Assembly (NCBI RefSeq): GCF_008704495.1 | Contig: NZ_CP023699.1 | Span: 4,092,001-4,156,000, forward strand | Reading direction: 5' to 3' | Length of the DNA: 64,000 bases | DNA from: Streptomyces kanamyceticus | Lineage (GTDB): Bacteria > Actinomycetota > Actinomycetes > Streptomycetales > Streptomycetaceae | Shown: positions 1 through 7,723 of the stretch, piece by piece | Position numbering within the stretch: position 1 is the first letter of the stretch | Layout of the letters: every line of letters starts with the position of its first letter | Notes under the pieces: generated by a model | The model's database searches: none | Told to the model about the DNA's origin: nothing | What the model saw: only the letters and a program-made list of their open reading frames with translations | Position numbers and translations under genes: made by a program

Positions 1-206
1 CGGACTCCCTCCATCATGGCGCCGATCGAACCCGCCCCGCTGGCCTGCATGAAGGCGCTGTCGGTGAGCTTGTCCAGACCCGCGTAGATGAAGGTGATGC
101 CGAGGAAGACGCGCAGGGGAAGCAGGGCGTAGCGGGTGGCGGACTCCCGCCAGTCGTCGCGCCTGACATAGCTGGTGTGGCTGTCCGTCCGCATGCCGTG
201 CGCCAT
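1..206 (-). CDS. DoxX-family membrane protein (partial, 3' end off window)
   Basis: The N-terminal ~68 residues of a small integral membrane protein are visible; the rest lies beyond the left edge. After a polar start (MAHGMRTDSHTSY) comes a hydrophobic first helix containing RVFLGITFIYAGLDKL, the pattern seen at the start of DoxX/thiosulfate-quinone-oxidoreductase-like membrane proteins. The ATG at 206 is preceded by GGGAGAGG; a second in-frame ATG at 194 is a possible alternative start. DoxX relatives are four-helix membrane proteins with loosely defined redox roles, so no specific reaction is claimed. Confidence 0.7.
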   Translation of the reverse strand, partial: MAHGMRTDSHTSYVRRDDWRESATRYALLPLRVFLGITFIYAGLDKLTDSAFMQASGAGSIGAMMEGV

Positions 207-342
207 CGCTCCGCCGCCTCTCCCGTCGACCCGTCATCTGACCATACGTACGAAGAGGGACCGCTGCTCACCGACGTGCGGCGGATTTCATGACATCGGC
301 CCGGCAGTCCCGGGGGGAGGCTCTGATGGGGAAGCGATGGTT

Positions 343-1740
343 TCAGTCCGTGACGTCGATCGTGACGCGGTTCGTCTCGATGCCCGCGGCGGTGATCACC
401 TGGACGTCGACACGGCCCGGCTCGACGTCGACGGGGACGGGCACGGTCAAGGTGGCGTCGGTCGGGTTGGTGAAGCCGCCCGGCACGGGGACGAGCGGCA
501 CATGGACGTGCACGGTGCCGATGCGGACGACCATGCGGGCGAGCCGGTCCGCGGCACCGGCGCCGGGCGGCACGAAGCCCGCGCCCCGGATCTCGATGTC
601 GTCACCCGTACGGATGGGGGCGTCCAGGTCGCCCGCCTCCCGGGAGCGGACGACGGAGAGGATCACGGGACGGCCGCCTTCGGAGTACTTGCCGGCCAGG
701 TACGTCGCCGCGGAGACCAGGACGAGCAGGGCGAGCCCCCACGGCAGGTCGGGCAGCTGTTCGGGGCGGCGCGCGAGCCGGACCGCGGCGAAGACCACGG
801 CGACCGCGCTGACCAGGGCGTACTGCACATCGGTGAAGCTGCCGCTGCCCGCGTCGTCGGTGAGCGGGTCGGCGGCCCGCGGCCGGTCGGCGCGGACCTT
901 CTGCAGCCGCTGCCCGAGCACGCGCACACCGACGACACGGCGTACGAGCACCGCGACCCCGCACACCACGGCGAGGACGGTCACCACCCCGGCGGCGCGG
1001 GCGAGCTCGAGCCCGGCGATCAGCTCGTCCCGCCGGTCGGCACCCGACGCCGCGGCCAGCTGGCCCGCGAGGACGAGCACCGCGAAGACGACGAGGAGCA
1101 CCCAGGAGGCGGCCACGGCACGCGAGGTGGAGATCCTGTTGTCCTCTCCGATCACCGGCGCGAGGACCCCGCCGCGCGCCCGGTGGAGGTATCCGGCGCC
1201 GGTCAGCAGCCCGCCCACGGCCAGGGCCGCGAGGAGACCGGCCGTGCGTGCGGCCGTCCAGCCCGTGCCGATCGCGGTCAGCGCCTGGACCACGAGCAGC
1301 ACGGCGAAGGCGCCCCAGACCACGACGAGCGTGCGCGTCCACAGTCGGTGCGGCCAGGCGTCCCCCTCGGCCCTGCCGCGCTCGGCGACGGCCCGCGCGG
1401 ACTGCGTCAGCTCGTCCGACACCCACTGCCGGGACGCGCCCGCCGAGTGCGCGACGGCGGGCGGCAGCCCCTCCCCCGCCGCGAGTGCGTCGCGCTTGGC
1501 GAGGAACTCGGCCACGGCACGCCGGTGCCCTTCGCGAGCGCCGTGCGGGCAGCCGCCGCACGTGCAGCCGCCCCCGTGCGCGCCCTGTCTCGCCTCCTGC
1601 ACTGCCACCGCGTACGCCGCCTTCCCCACCCTGAGGGCCGCCGGGGCCGCCCGTGAACTTCCTTGCAGAGAAGGGGAATTGTGCCGCACTGAAGGGCGAA
1701 CGGATCCCGCGGCTCTGGTCAGCGGGAGTGAACGCGCCAC
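343..1740 (-). CDS. polytopic membrane protein with C-terminal IPT/TIG-like domain
   Basis: A protein of up to 465 residues that I cannot assign to a named family. By eye it has about six hydrophobic segments (VVVWGAFAVLLVVQAL, TAGLLAALAVGGLLTGAGYL, AASWVLLVVFAVLVLAGQL, VVTVLAVVCGVAVLV, VQYALVSAVAVVFAA, GLALLVLVSAATYLAGKY). A soluble C-terminal ~110 residues follows, with a beta-rich IPT/TIG-like pattern (GDDIEIRGAGFVPPG, then VEPGRVDVQVITAAGIETN). Near residue 58 is a Cys-rich CTCGGCPHG motif that may bind metal. The start is uncertain: the GTG at 1740 gives the longest frame, and several internal GTGs would remove up to ~50 poorly conserved residues. No operon partner is obvious; the class II aldolase gene ends 40 bp upstream. 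Confidence 0.6.
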   Translation of the reverse strand: MARSLPLTRAAGSVRPSVRHNSPSLQGSSRAAPAALRVGKAAYAVAVQEARQGAHGGGCTCGGCPHGAREGHRRAVAEFLAKRDALAAGEGLPPAVAHSAGASRQWVSDELTQSARAVAERGRAEGDAWPHRLWTRTLVVVWGAFAVLLVVQALTAIGTGWTAARTAGLLAALAVGGLLTGAGYLHRARGGVLAPVIGEDNRISTSRAVAASWVLLVVFAVLVLAGQLAAASGADRRDELIAGLELARAAGVVTVLAVVCGVAVLVRRVVGVRVLGQRLQKVRADRPRAADPLTDDAGSGSFTDVQYALVSAVAVVFAAVRLARRPEQLPDLPWGLALLVLVSAATYLAGKYSEGGRPVILSVVRSREAGDLDAPIRTGDDIEIRGAGFVPPGAGAADRLARMVVRIGTVHVHVPLVPVPGGFTNPTDATLTVPVPVDVEPGRVDVQVITAAGIETNRVTIDVTD

Positions 1741-1780
1741 GCTCCCGTTGACGGGCAGGTCGCGGACCTGGGCGGATGCC

Positions 1781-2566
1781 TCAGGCCAGCAGATCCGGTT
1801 CGCTGCGGCTGATGTCCTGCCACAGGGATTGGTAGTTGATCCACGCGACCAGATCGCTGCCGAGCTGTTCGCGGGTCTGCACCGCCTGCTTGTGGCCGAT
1901 GAGCACCGGGCGGCCCGCGGCCCGCGCGCTCAGCTGGACCTGACAGGAGCGCTCCATGGTGATGAACCACCAGGCGGCGGCGTCGACGGAGTCGCCGACG
2001 GTGAGCAGGCCGTGGTTGCGCAGGATGACCGCCTTGTGGTCGCCGAGCGCGGTCGCGATCCTGCGGCCCTCGTCGGCGTCGACGACGACACCGGTGTAGC
2101 CGTCGTACAGCACGTGGCTCTCGTAGAAGGCGCACGCCTCCTGGGTGATCGGGTCGAGGAGTTCGCCGAGCGTGGCGAGGGCGCGGCCGTGCAGCGAGTG
2201 GCAGTGCGCGACGGCGACCACGTCGGGCCGCGCCAGATGCGCCTGGGCGTGGACGGTGAACGCGGCCTGGTTGACGTGGTGGCGCCCCTCGACGACCTGC
2301 CCGTCGGCGTTGGCGAGGACGAGATCGCCGACGGTGATGTGCTTGAAGGGCATCCCGAAGGGGTTCACCCAGAAGCAGTCGGCGTACTCCGGGTCCCGCG
2401 CGGTGATGTGCCCGGAGACGCCGTCCTCGTACCCGAGCCGTCCGAAGAGCCGCAGGGCCCCGGCGAGGCGCTCCTTGCGGTGGCGCCGTTCGTCCGCCAC
2501 GGAGTCGTGCACGGGCGGCATCGCGAACTGCAACCGTTCGACGGGTATCGGTGTGGGCGCCTGCAT
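1781..2566 (-). CDS. class II aldolase/adducin-domain protein
   Basis: A 261-residue class II aldolase/adducin family protein. These enzymes use a divalent metal held by a His cluster to cleave or epimerise sugar phosphates, or to decarboxylate. The fold markers are visible: SGHITARDPE near residue 51, VNPFGMPFKHIT, the metal-ligand motif AHCHSLHG near residue 118, and LRNHGLL near residue 179. The typical sugar-phosphate kinase or isomerase neighbours are absent, so the substrate is unknown. The gene is transcribed divergently from the PPOX-fold gene at 2697, and the 130 bp between them must hold both promoters. Class II aldolase-like proteins of this subgroup are often annotated only by fold. 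Confidence 0.85.
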   Translation of the reverse strand: MQAPTPIPVERLQFAMPPVHDSVADERRHRKERLAGALRLFGRLGYEDGVSGHITARDPEYADCFWVNPFGMPFKHITVGDLVLANADGQVVEGRHHVNQAAFTVHAQAHLARPDVVAVAHCHSLHGRALATLGELLDPITQEACAFYESHVLYDGYTGVVVDADEGRRIATALGDHKAVILRNHGLLTVGDSVDAAAWWFITMERSCQVQLSARAAGRPVLIGHKQAVQTREQLGSDLVAWINYQSLWQDISRSEPDLLA

Positions 2567-2696
2567 GTGTCCTCCATCCCTGGCTGTACGGGGCGGAAGT
2601 TACCGGTGGGAAGCACAGGAGGACAGAGGCAGGGCACGATCAACGGTGCCGCGAATGAGGACAGGAGGTGTCGGGTATCCGCGCCAGACTCTCCGT

Positions 2697-3176
2697 ATGT
2701 CGTGCAACTGGGAAGCCTTCGCCACCGCAGAGTCCGACTTCGCCGAGACCGTCGAGAAACGCTTCGGCGCGTTCACCCATCACACCCTCGCGACGCTCCG
2801 CAAGGATGGTTCGCCGCGCACCACCGGGCTGGAAGTCCGTTTCCTGAACGGCGAGTTGTGGCTCGGCATGATGCCGAACTCGCTCAAGGCGCTCGACCTG
2901 CGCCGCGATCCGCGCTTCGCGCTGCAGGCGAATCCGGGACCGGGCACGGAGATGGCGGGCGGCGACGTCCGGATCGCGGGCCGGGCTGTCGAGGTGCGGG
3001 ATCCGGAGGTCGTCGCGCTCTACACGGAGGCGGTGAATCCGCCGGACCCGAACGCGTTCCACCTCTTCCGCACCGAGCTGACGGAGGTGGTGCGGACGTA
3101 CATCGAGGACGGCACGTACCTCGCGGTGCGGCTGTGGAAGCCCGGTGCTCCGTCGCGTGTCACCCGCAGGACCTGA
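2697..3176 (+). CDS. pyridoxamine 5'-phosphate oxidase-fold (PPOX) protein
   Basis: A 159-residue split-barrel flavin-binding protein of the pyridoxamine-5'-phosphate oxidase-like superfamily. Typical features are the opening helix (FAETVEKRFGAFTHHTLATLRKDGSPRTTGLEVRF), GELWLGMMPNSLKALDLRRDPRFAL, and the closing strand EDGTYLAVRLWKPG. Members bind FMN, F420 or haem, and this one cannot be narrowed further. ATG 2697 is the first in-frame start before the conserved region. The only strong Shine-Dalgarno (AGGAGG, ~2663-2668) lies about 28 bases upstream, too far for normal use, so the transcript may be leaderless or the Shine-Dalgarno a coincidence. Confidence 0.75.
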   Translation: MSCNWEAFATAESDFAETVEKRFGAFTHHTLATLRKDGSPRTTGLEVRFLNGELWLGMMPNSLKALDLRRDPRFALQANPGPGTEMAGGDVRIAGRAVEVRDPEVVALYTEAVNPPDPNAFHLFRTELTEVVRTYIEDGTYLAVRLWKPGAPSRVTRRT

Positions 3177-3194
3177 CCCTTCGGGCGCGTACGC

Positions 3195-3231
3195 GAGCGG
3201 CGCCGCCCACAGGCTGTGGACGGCGCCGCTC
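3195..3231. terminator. bidirectional hairpin between convergent genes
   Basis: An inverted repeat GAGCGGCGCCG / CGGCGCCGCTC (3195-3205 / 3221-3231) has a second inner stem CCACAG / CTGTGG. It lies between the PPOX gene and guaA, which converge here. It has no U-tract, as is common in Streptomyces. Confidence 0.6.
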
Positions 3232-3271
3232 CAGGCATCTCTTCGCGCACACCGTCAGGCGTGCGGGGAGA

Positions 3272-4852
3272 TCACTCCCACTCGATGGTGCCCGGCGGCT
3301 TGCTCGTCACGTCGAGGACGACGCGGTTCACGTCGGCGACCTCGTTCGTGATGCGCGTGGAGATCTTCGCGAGGACCTCGTACGGCATGCGGGTCCAGTC
3401 GGCCGTCATGGCGTCCTCGGAGGAGACGGGGCGCAGCACGATCGGGTGGCCGTACGTGCGGCCGTCGCCCTGGACGCCGACGCTGCGGACGTCCGCGAGC
3501 AGCACGACGGGGCACTGCCAGATCTCCCGGTCGAGACCGGCCGCCGTCAGCTCCTCGCGGGCGATGGCGTCGGCCTCGCGCAGCAGGTCGAGGCGGTCCT
3601 TGGTGACCTCGCCGACGATGCGGATGCCCAGGCCGGGGCCGGGGAACGGCTGGCGCTGGACGATCTCGTCCGGCAGGCCGAGCTCGGCGCCGACCATCCG
3701 GACCTCGTCCTTGAACAGCTGGCGCAGCGGCTCGACGAGCTCGAACTCGATGTCGTCGGGCAGGCCGCCCACGTTGTGGTGGGACTTGATGTTGGCGGTG
3801 CCGGTGCCGCCGCCGGACTCGACGACGTCCGGGTAGAGCGTGCCCTGCACGAGGAAGGCGACCTCGGGGCCGTCCTCCTGGAGGATCTCCAGCTGCGCCT
3901 GCTCGAAGACCCGGATGAACTCCCGGCCGATGATCTTGCGCTTCTCCTCGGGGTCGGAAACCCCGGCCAGCGCGTTCAGGAACCGCTCGCTGGCGTCGAC
4001 GACCTTCAGGTTCGCGCCGGTCGCGGCGACGAAGTCCTTCTCGACCTGCTCGGTCTCGCCCTTGCGCATCAGGCCGTGGTCCACGTAGACGCAGGTCAGC
4101 TGCGAGCCGATGGCCTTCTGCACGAGGGCGGCGGCGACGGCGGAGTCCACGCCGCCGGACAGGCCGCAGATGGCGCGCTTGGTGCCGACCTGCTCGCGGA
4201 TGGCGGCGACCTGCTCGTCGATGACGTTGCCGGTCGTCCAGTTCGGCTTGATGCCCGCGCCGCGGTAGAGGAAGTGCTCCAGGACCTGCTGGCCGTGCGT
4301 GGAGTGCATCACCTCGGGGTGGTACTGCACGCCGTACAGCTTCTTCTCGTCGTCCTCGAAGGCCGCGACCGGCACGACGTCCGTGGACGCGGTGACGGTG
4401 AAGCCCTCGGGCGCCGCGCTGCACGCGTCGCCGTGCGACATCCACACGGACTGCTCGGCCGGGGTGCCCTCGAAGAGGGTGGAGCCGGGCTTGGAGACGG
4501 CCAGCGGCGTGCGGCCGTACTCACGGGCGCCGTTGTCGTCGACGGTGCCGCCGAGCGCGGTCGCCATCAGCTGGAAGCCGTAGCACATGCCGAAGACGGG
4601 GACACCGGCCTCGAAGAGCTGGCGGTCGACGGTGGGCGCGTTCTCCGCATACACCGAAGAGGGGCCGCCGGAGAGGATGATCGCCGCGGGCCTCTTGGCG
4701 AGCATCTCGGAGACCGGCATCGTGCTCGGCACGATCTCGCTGTAGACCCGGGCCTCACGGACGCGGCGGGCGATGAGCTGGGCGTACTGCGCTCCGAAGT
4801 CGACGACCAGAACGGTGTCGGGAGCGGCGGCAGCGGGGGGCGCTGATGGCAC
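3272..4852 (-). CDS. guaA: GMP synthase (glutamine-hydrolysing)
   Basis: GuaA (526 residues) converts XMP to GMP in the last step of guanine nucleotide synthesis, using glutamine-derived ammonia and ATP. The N-terminal class I glutamine amidotransferase domain shows [27 protein letters not shown] and the nucleophile motif [10 protein letters not shown] near residue 92. The ATP-pyrophosphatase domain shows the PP-loop [15 protein letters not shown] near residue 233. The C-terminal dimerisation domain carries [13 protein letters not shown] and ends KPPGTIEWE, the normal family end. Length is typical. It is monocistronic, with a hairpin after the stop. Together with guaB and guaB3 (29-32 kb) it completes the IMP-to-GMP branch within the window. 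The Ala/Pro-rich first ten residues are not conserved, but no better start is visible. Confidence 0.97.
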   Translation of the reverse strand: MPSAPPAAAAPDTVLVVDFGAQYAQLIARRVREARVYSEIVPSTMPVSEMLAKRPAAIILSGGPSSVYAENAPTVDRQLFEAGVPVFGMCYGFQLMATALGGTVDDNGAREYGRTPLAVSKPGSTLFEGTPAEQSVWMSHGDACSAAPEGFTVTASTDVVPVAAFEDDEKKLYGVQYHPEVMHSTHGQQVLEHFLYRGAGIKPNWTTGNVIDEQVAAIREQVGTKRAICGLSGGVDSAVAAALVQKAIGSQLTCVYVDHGLMRKGETEQVEKDFVAATGANLKVVDASERFLNALAGVSDPEEKRKIIGREFIRVFEQAQLEILQEDGPEVAFLVQGTLYPDVVESGGGTGTANIKSHHNVGGLPDDIEFELVEPLRQLFKDEVRMVGAELGLPDEIVQRQPFPGPGLGIRIVGEVTKDRLDLLREADAIAREELTAAGLDREIWQCPVVLLADVRSVGVQGDGRTYGHPIVLRPVSSEDAMTADWTRMPYEVLAKISTRITNEVADVNRVVLDVTSKPPGTIEWE

Positions 4853-4921
4853 GGCGGCGGCCTTCCGGCGTTGAGCGTGAGCGAGAGGCTCAGTGCGTGA
4901 GCAGGGGGTCTGTGTTTGTCG

Positions 4922-4927
4922 ATTCTA
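4922..4927 (-). promoter_or_regulatory. putative -10 box of guaA
   Basis: Reading the minus strand, TAGAAT (TAnnnT consensus) sits about 70 bases before the guaA ATG, in a locally AT-richer patch. No convincing -35 is seen, so this is tentative. Confidence 0.35.
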
Positions 4928-5016
4928 ACGGGCCTGGCGGGACCTTCCTCGTCGCATCCGACGGAGCGGAGCCGCCGTGCGGACGTCTCAGCATCCGAGC
5001 CGCCCGGGAAGCCGGA

Positions 5017-5047
5017 TTGACCGGGCACGCGCGCGTGGGGGCATACT
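5017..5047 (+). promoter_or_regulatory. putative promoter for chorismate mutase leader
   Basis: TTGACC (5017-5022) and CATACT (5042-5047) are separated by 19 bases. Transcription would start about 6-7 bases later, at or next to the GTG at 5054, giving a leaderless transcript that begins with the leader-peptide start codon. Confidence 0.45.
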
Positions 5048-5053
5048 GGCCCC

Positions 5054-5125
5054 GTGACCAAGCACCTGAGCTTCCTCTTTACCTATGGCAACCGGCCTGC
5101 CGGCTGCCATGGTCGAGCTGCTTGA
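5054..5125 (+). CDS. putative Phe/Tyr-rich leader peptide of chorismate mutase
   Basis: A 23-codon frame starts GTG and reads VTKHLSFLFTYGNRPAGC before ending in TGA. It contains two Phe codons and one Tyr codon within five positions (5072-5086); two of them, TTT and TAT, are rare in Streptomyces. A perfect terminator-like hairpin follows 23 bases later, and then the gene for chorismate mutase, the branch enzyme for Phe and Tyr. This layout is that of a transcription-attenuation leader. The start has no Shine-Dalgarno, but a -10-like CATACT ends 7 bases upstream, consistent with leaderless translation. No homology evidence is available; the call rests on layout and codon content. Confidence 0.5.
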   Translation: MTKHLSFLFTYGNRPAGCHGRAA

Positions 5126-5148
5126 TCACCTGACAAGCGACTTACCGG

Positions 5149-5177
5149 GCGCCCCGGGCCGACAAGGCCCGGGGCGC
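5149..5177 (+). terminator. putative attenuator hairpin upstream of chorismate mutase
   Basis: A perfect 12-bp inverted repeat GCGCCCCGGGCC / GGCCCGGGGCGC with loop GACAA is followed by TCTGTCGTTC, a weak T-run. Bases 5093-5099 (CGGCCTG), just after the aromatic codons, can pair with 5155-5161 (CGGGCCG) across the left arm, giving a mutually exclusive antiterminator. The hairpin lies inside the presumed 5' leader, 72 bases before the chorismate mutase start. Confidence 0.55.
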
Positions 5178-5248
5178 TCTGTCGTTCGCGGACCTTGCCG
5201 CTCCGGGGCTCCCCACCCACGAAGACCCAAGGCCACGAGGAGCCCCGC

Positions 5249-5554
5249 ATGACCGCCACCACCGCCACCACCGCCACCGCCACCGACAAGACCGGCGCCC
5301 GCACCCCCGAGGCCGCGGACCTGATCGAGAACTCCCGTGAGCGGATCGACACGCTCGACGACCGCATCATTGGTCTCATCCAGGAACGGATGGCCGTCTC
5401 GGCCGTCATCCAGGAAGCCCGCATCACCTCCGGCGGCCGCCGCGTGAACCTCTCCCGCGAGATGGAGGTCCTCGGCCACTACAGGGACGCGCTCGGCAAG
5501 CCCGGTACGGCGCTCGCGATGACGCTCCTGGAGCTGTGCCGGGGCCGGGTCTGA
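5249..5554 (+). CDS. chorismate mutase (AroQ class)
   Basis: A 101-residue single-domain chorismate mutase, which converts chorismate to prephenate, the first committed step to phenylalanine and tyrosine. The all-helical AroQ pattern is visible: a first long helix IENSRERIDTLDDRIIGLIQERMAVSAVIQEARI with the conserved Arg/Asp/Arg positions, then GRRVNLSREMEVLGHYRDALG and a final helix ending in LLELCRGR. ATG 5249 is preceded by GAGGAG at 5237-5242; the Thr/Ala-repeat N-terminus (TATTATTATA) is not part of the fold. It stands alone between two hairpins. The upstream leader peptide suggests control by aromatic amino acid supply. Confidence 0.88.
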   Translation: MTATTATTATATDKTGARTPEAADLIENSRERIDTLDDRIIGLIQERMAVSAVIQEARITSGGRRVNLSREMEVLGHYRDALGKPGTALAMTLLELCRGRV

Positions 5555-5565
5555 CCCGGCCCCGG
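5539..5565 (+). terminator. terminator of chorismate mutase gene
   Basis: A 12-bp perfect inverted repeat CCGGGGCCGGGT / ACCCGGCCCCGG has a 3-base loop and overlaps the stop codon. Confidence 0.6.
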
Positions 5566-6087
5566 ACGCCCGCGGACCTGCCGCGGGCGCCTGTGGACCT
5601 GAGTTCGGACGCATTCTCACCCGTACGGCGCGTGACCGGTTCCGGGCGGGCTTCGTTGGTCCCGGTGTCCGTGTCAGCCAGGGGCGGGCCCGTAAGAACC
5701 ACGCGTGGCTCCGCTGGAGCGATGAGGCGTACGGATCGCATTCGTACGCCGTGGGACCTCGCTTCAGATTTGTGACCGGACGGCAGGGGACAGCAGCCCG
5801 GTCACCCAAGAGAACGGTCGGCTTCGGGGACGCTCGGAGTCGGCCGGCCTCCGTCCCCTTTCCCCTATAGATGTGGTCGAAACGGTTGCGCCCCCAACAA
5901 CGCATCCAGCACGATGCGTAAGAGGGCGGGGCTCCAAGTCCCCCATCCACAGCTTCACTGCCAATGGTCGATACCACTCGAGCGCCCCCTGTGCGCCGGG
6001 GCGGCCACCGGCACTCGAACCTGCGGCGCACTCCCCCCGGCGCCGCCCCGAGGCATCGACGCTGCCCTGACGTCGGTGCTGACAGCC
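5566..6087. other. intergenic region without recognised features
   Basis: About 520 bases between the chorismate mutase terminator and the hairpin of the convergent lipoprotein gene. I see no open frame with codon bias, no tRNA cloverleaf on either strand and no riboswitch-like pattern. An AT-richer patch around 5860-5910 (CCCCTATAGATG) could be promoter-like, but nothing downstream is convincing. Confidence 0.5.
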
Positions 6088-6120
6088 AAGGGCCCCGCGG
6101 ATCCGTCCCGCGGGGCCCTT
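6088..6120 (-). terminator. terminator of lipoprotein gene
   Basis: Perfect 13-bp stem AAGGGCCCCGCGG / CCGCGGGGCCCTT with a 7-base loop, directly 3' of the minus-strand gene at 6133-6963. The A/T ends of the stem favour use on either strand. Confidence 0.7.
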
Positions 6121-6132
6121 CGCTACGTCACC

Positions 6133-6963
6133 TCATACCTTGCCGAGCTGTACGTCGACGATCTCCGGGGCGACCTTCGGGTCCTCGTCCGCCGTGGGCG
6201 TGCCGGCGCCGTCCCTGCCGTCCCGCGCGGCGTCCTTGTCCTGCTGGACGCCCTCGGGGTCGTACATGTTCGACGCCTCGAAGACGACGAGGGTCGCGCC
6301 GCGGCGGGCCACCGTGACGCTCTCGCGCATCAGGAACTCGCCCTTGCGCTGGGCCAGTTTGTACGACACGGCCTCGTCGCCCTTGTCCGGCGCGGGCAGC
6401 CCGTGGACGCCGAGGTACCGGTCGCCGCCGACGCCGAAGGTGGAGCACTTCTTCGACTTCAGGGCCGCGCGCAGGCCCTCCATGGTCTTCGTGGCGTCGG
6501 CCCGCGGATAGGTGGAGAGGCCGACGCCGGTGATCGTCGGATCGCCCTTGCCGGAAACGCTCAGTACGCGCCCGGCGTGGGCGTCGGCCTTCGGCGGCGC
6601 ACCCGGTCCGAGCACCGCGGCGAGCGGCGCGCAGACCGCGGGGGACACGGTGCCCGCCGGGCGCGCGGCGGGCTCGTCGGCCTTCTCGACCTTGTAGCCC
6701 TTGATGTCATGGGCCGTAAGGGCGGCCTTCTCCAGCTCGGCGGCGCCGCGCGAACCGCCGGAGCCGCCCGCACCGCCGTCCGTACCGGAACCCGCACCGC
6801 CGTCCGTACCGGAACCCGCGCCCGCGCTCTTGCTCGCGCCCGGCTTCGCCGACTTCCCGGCGTCGTCGGCGCCACTGTCACCGCTGCCGCCGCACGCGGC
6901 CAGCGCGCCGAGGGCGGCCACGACGGAGGCGGCCACCACGGCCCGCGACACAGCTGACTTCAC
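6133..6963 (-). CDS. secreted lipoprotein of unknown function
   Basis: A 276-residue predicted lipoprotein. The N-terminus MKSAVSRAVVAASVVAALGALAAC ends in a lipobox (LAAC, Cys near residue 24). A Gly/Ser/Ala-rich low-complexity linker (~25-75, with repeated GSGTDGGAG) leads to a soluble domain without a recognised name. The domain has only a few Cys (APLAA context VCAPL; KKCSTFG), which could pair extracellularly. It resembles the many Streptomyces sensor-like lipoproteins that share a fold with kinase extracytoplasmic domains, but I cannot assign it. Monocistronic, with a terminator at 6088-6120. Confidence 0.75.
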   Translation of the reverse strand: MKSAVSRAVVAASVVAALGALAACGGSGDSGADDAGKSAKPGASKSAGAGSGTDGGAGSGTDGGAGGSGGSRGAAELEKAALTAHDIKGYKVEKADEPAARPAGTVSPAVCAPLAAVLGPGAPPKADAHAGRVLSVSGKGDPTITGVGLSTYPRADATKTMEGLRAALKSKKCSTFGVGGDRYLGVHGLPAPDKGDEAVSYKLAQRKGEFLMRESVTVARRGATLVVFEASNMYDPEGVQQDKDAARDGRDGAGTPTADEDPKVAPEIVDVQLGKV

Positions 6964-7071
6964 GTTCTTCCCCCACTCACTTCACTCACGCATCGCACCG
7001 TGCGGAGTCACCCGCACCACTTCTACGACGGAGGAAGATCGCCGACGGTTCCGTCCCGCCGGGCGGTCTGT

Positions 7072-7437
7072 TCACCAGCCCCAGATCCAGAAGCGGAACG
7101 GGCTGAGCAGTGCGATCGCGAGGGCCATGCCGCCGATCACGATCACCACGCTCCACACCCGGCGGCTGCGCTCGGAGCGGCCGCCGCGGCTCGGTCCCGT
7201 GGGCGCCGCGCGCCAGCCGTCGGGGCGCCACGGCTCGGGATCGGCCTTGCGCTTCCCGCGCCTGCGGCGGAGGCGTCCGGCTTGCTCCGCCTGCTGGCAG
7301 GCCGCCTCCTCGTCCAGGCGCCGCAGCCGCTCGGCCACCATGCGCGCCCGCGCGGACGGCTCCTTCGGCGCGGTCGAGCGGATGTCCCGCTCGCTGTCCT
7401 TCTCGAATCTCTCCCACACCTCGTCGGGTATGGCCAC
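7072..7437 (-). CDS. small single-pass membrane protein
   Basis: A 121-residue protein starting at GTG 7437 (AIPDEVWERFEKDSERDIRS), preceded by GGGAGGGGA. A charged, helical N-terminal half (ERLRRLDEEAACQQAEQAGR, then RRRRGKRK) is followed by one hydrophobic segment (VWSVVIVIGGMALAIALL) and a short aromatic tail ending FWIWGW. The pattern suggests a cytoplasmic domain anchored by a C-terminal helix. Function unknown. The frame stays open upstream to 7608 through a 15-bp tandem repeat encoding DLKG-type units, so a longer N-terminus cannot be excluded, but the strong ribosome site favours 7437. Confidence 0.6.
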   Translation of the reverse strand: MAIPDEVWERFEKDSERDIRSTAPKEPSARARMVAERLRRLDEEAACQQAEQAGRLRRRRGKRKADPEPWRPDGWRAAPTGPSRGGRSERSRRVWSVVIVIGGMALAIALLSPFRFWIWGW

Positions 7438-7457
7438 GCTGTCCCCTCCCCCTTTGG

Positions 7458-7517
7458 GATCAAGCCCGTTGAGATGAGGCCCCTTGAGATCAAGCCCCTT
7501 GAGATCAAAACCCGTTC
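7458..7517. repeat. four 15-bp tandem repeats
   Basis: Four head-to-tail units of the type GATCAAGCCCCTTGA (7458, 7473, 7488, 7503), with a few substitutions. They lie immediately upstream of the ribosome site of the small membrane protein and keep its reading frame open. Confidence 0.75.
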
Positions 7518-7723
7518 GGGCCGGGGAAGTTCTACGGCACCCCGTCCCACCGGCACAAGCGCTGTGATCCACCGCACATAAGAATTCCGTCAGTTCGAGG
7601 ACAACCATTCACAGGGATCGCAGGTCATGCATGCAGTAACAACGGCCACACCCGCGCCCCACCGCGGAGGGCTCCACCTCCGCACTGTCCACCCGGCAGT
7701 GCGCCGGACTTCCTGAGGTCTTC

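Noticed and set aside
290..4846. Very long plus-strand frame (over 1500 codons)
   Set aside because: It is the mirror of three real minus-strand genes including guaA; in high-GC DNA such antisense frames stay open without being coding.
5860..6060. Possible tRNA-like or structured RNA between chorismate mutase and the lipoprotein
   Set aside because: A GTTCGAG-like loop is present on the minus strand, but the arms do not pair and no cloverleaf can be drawn.
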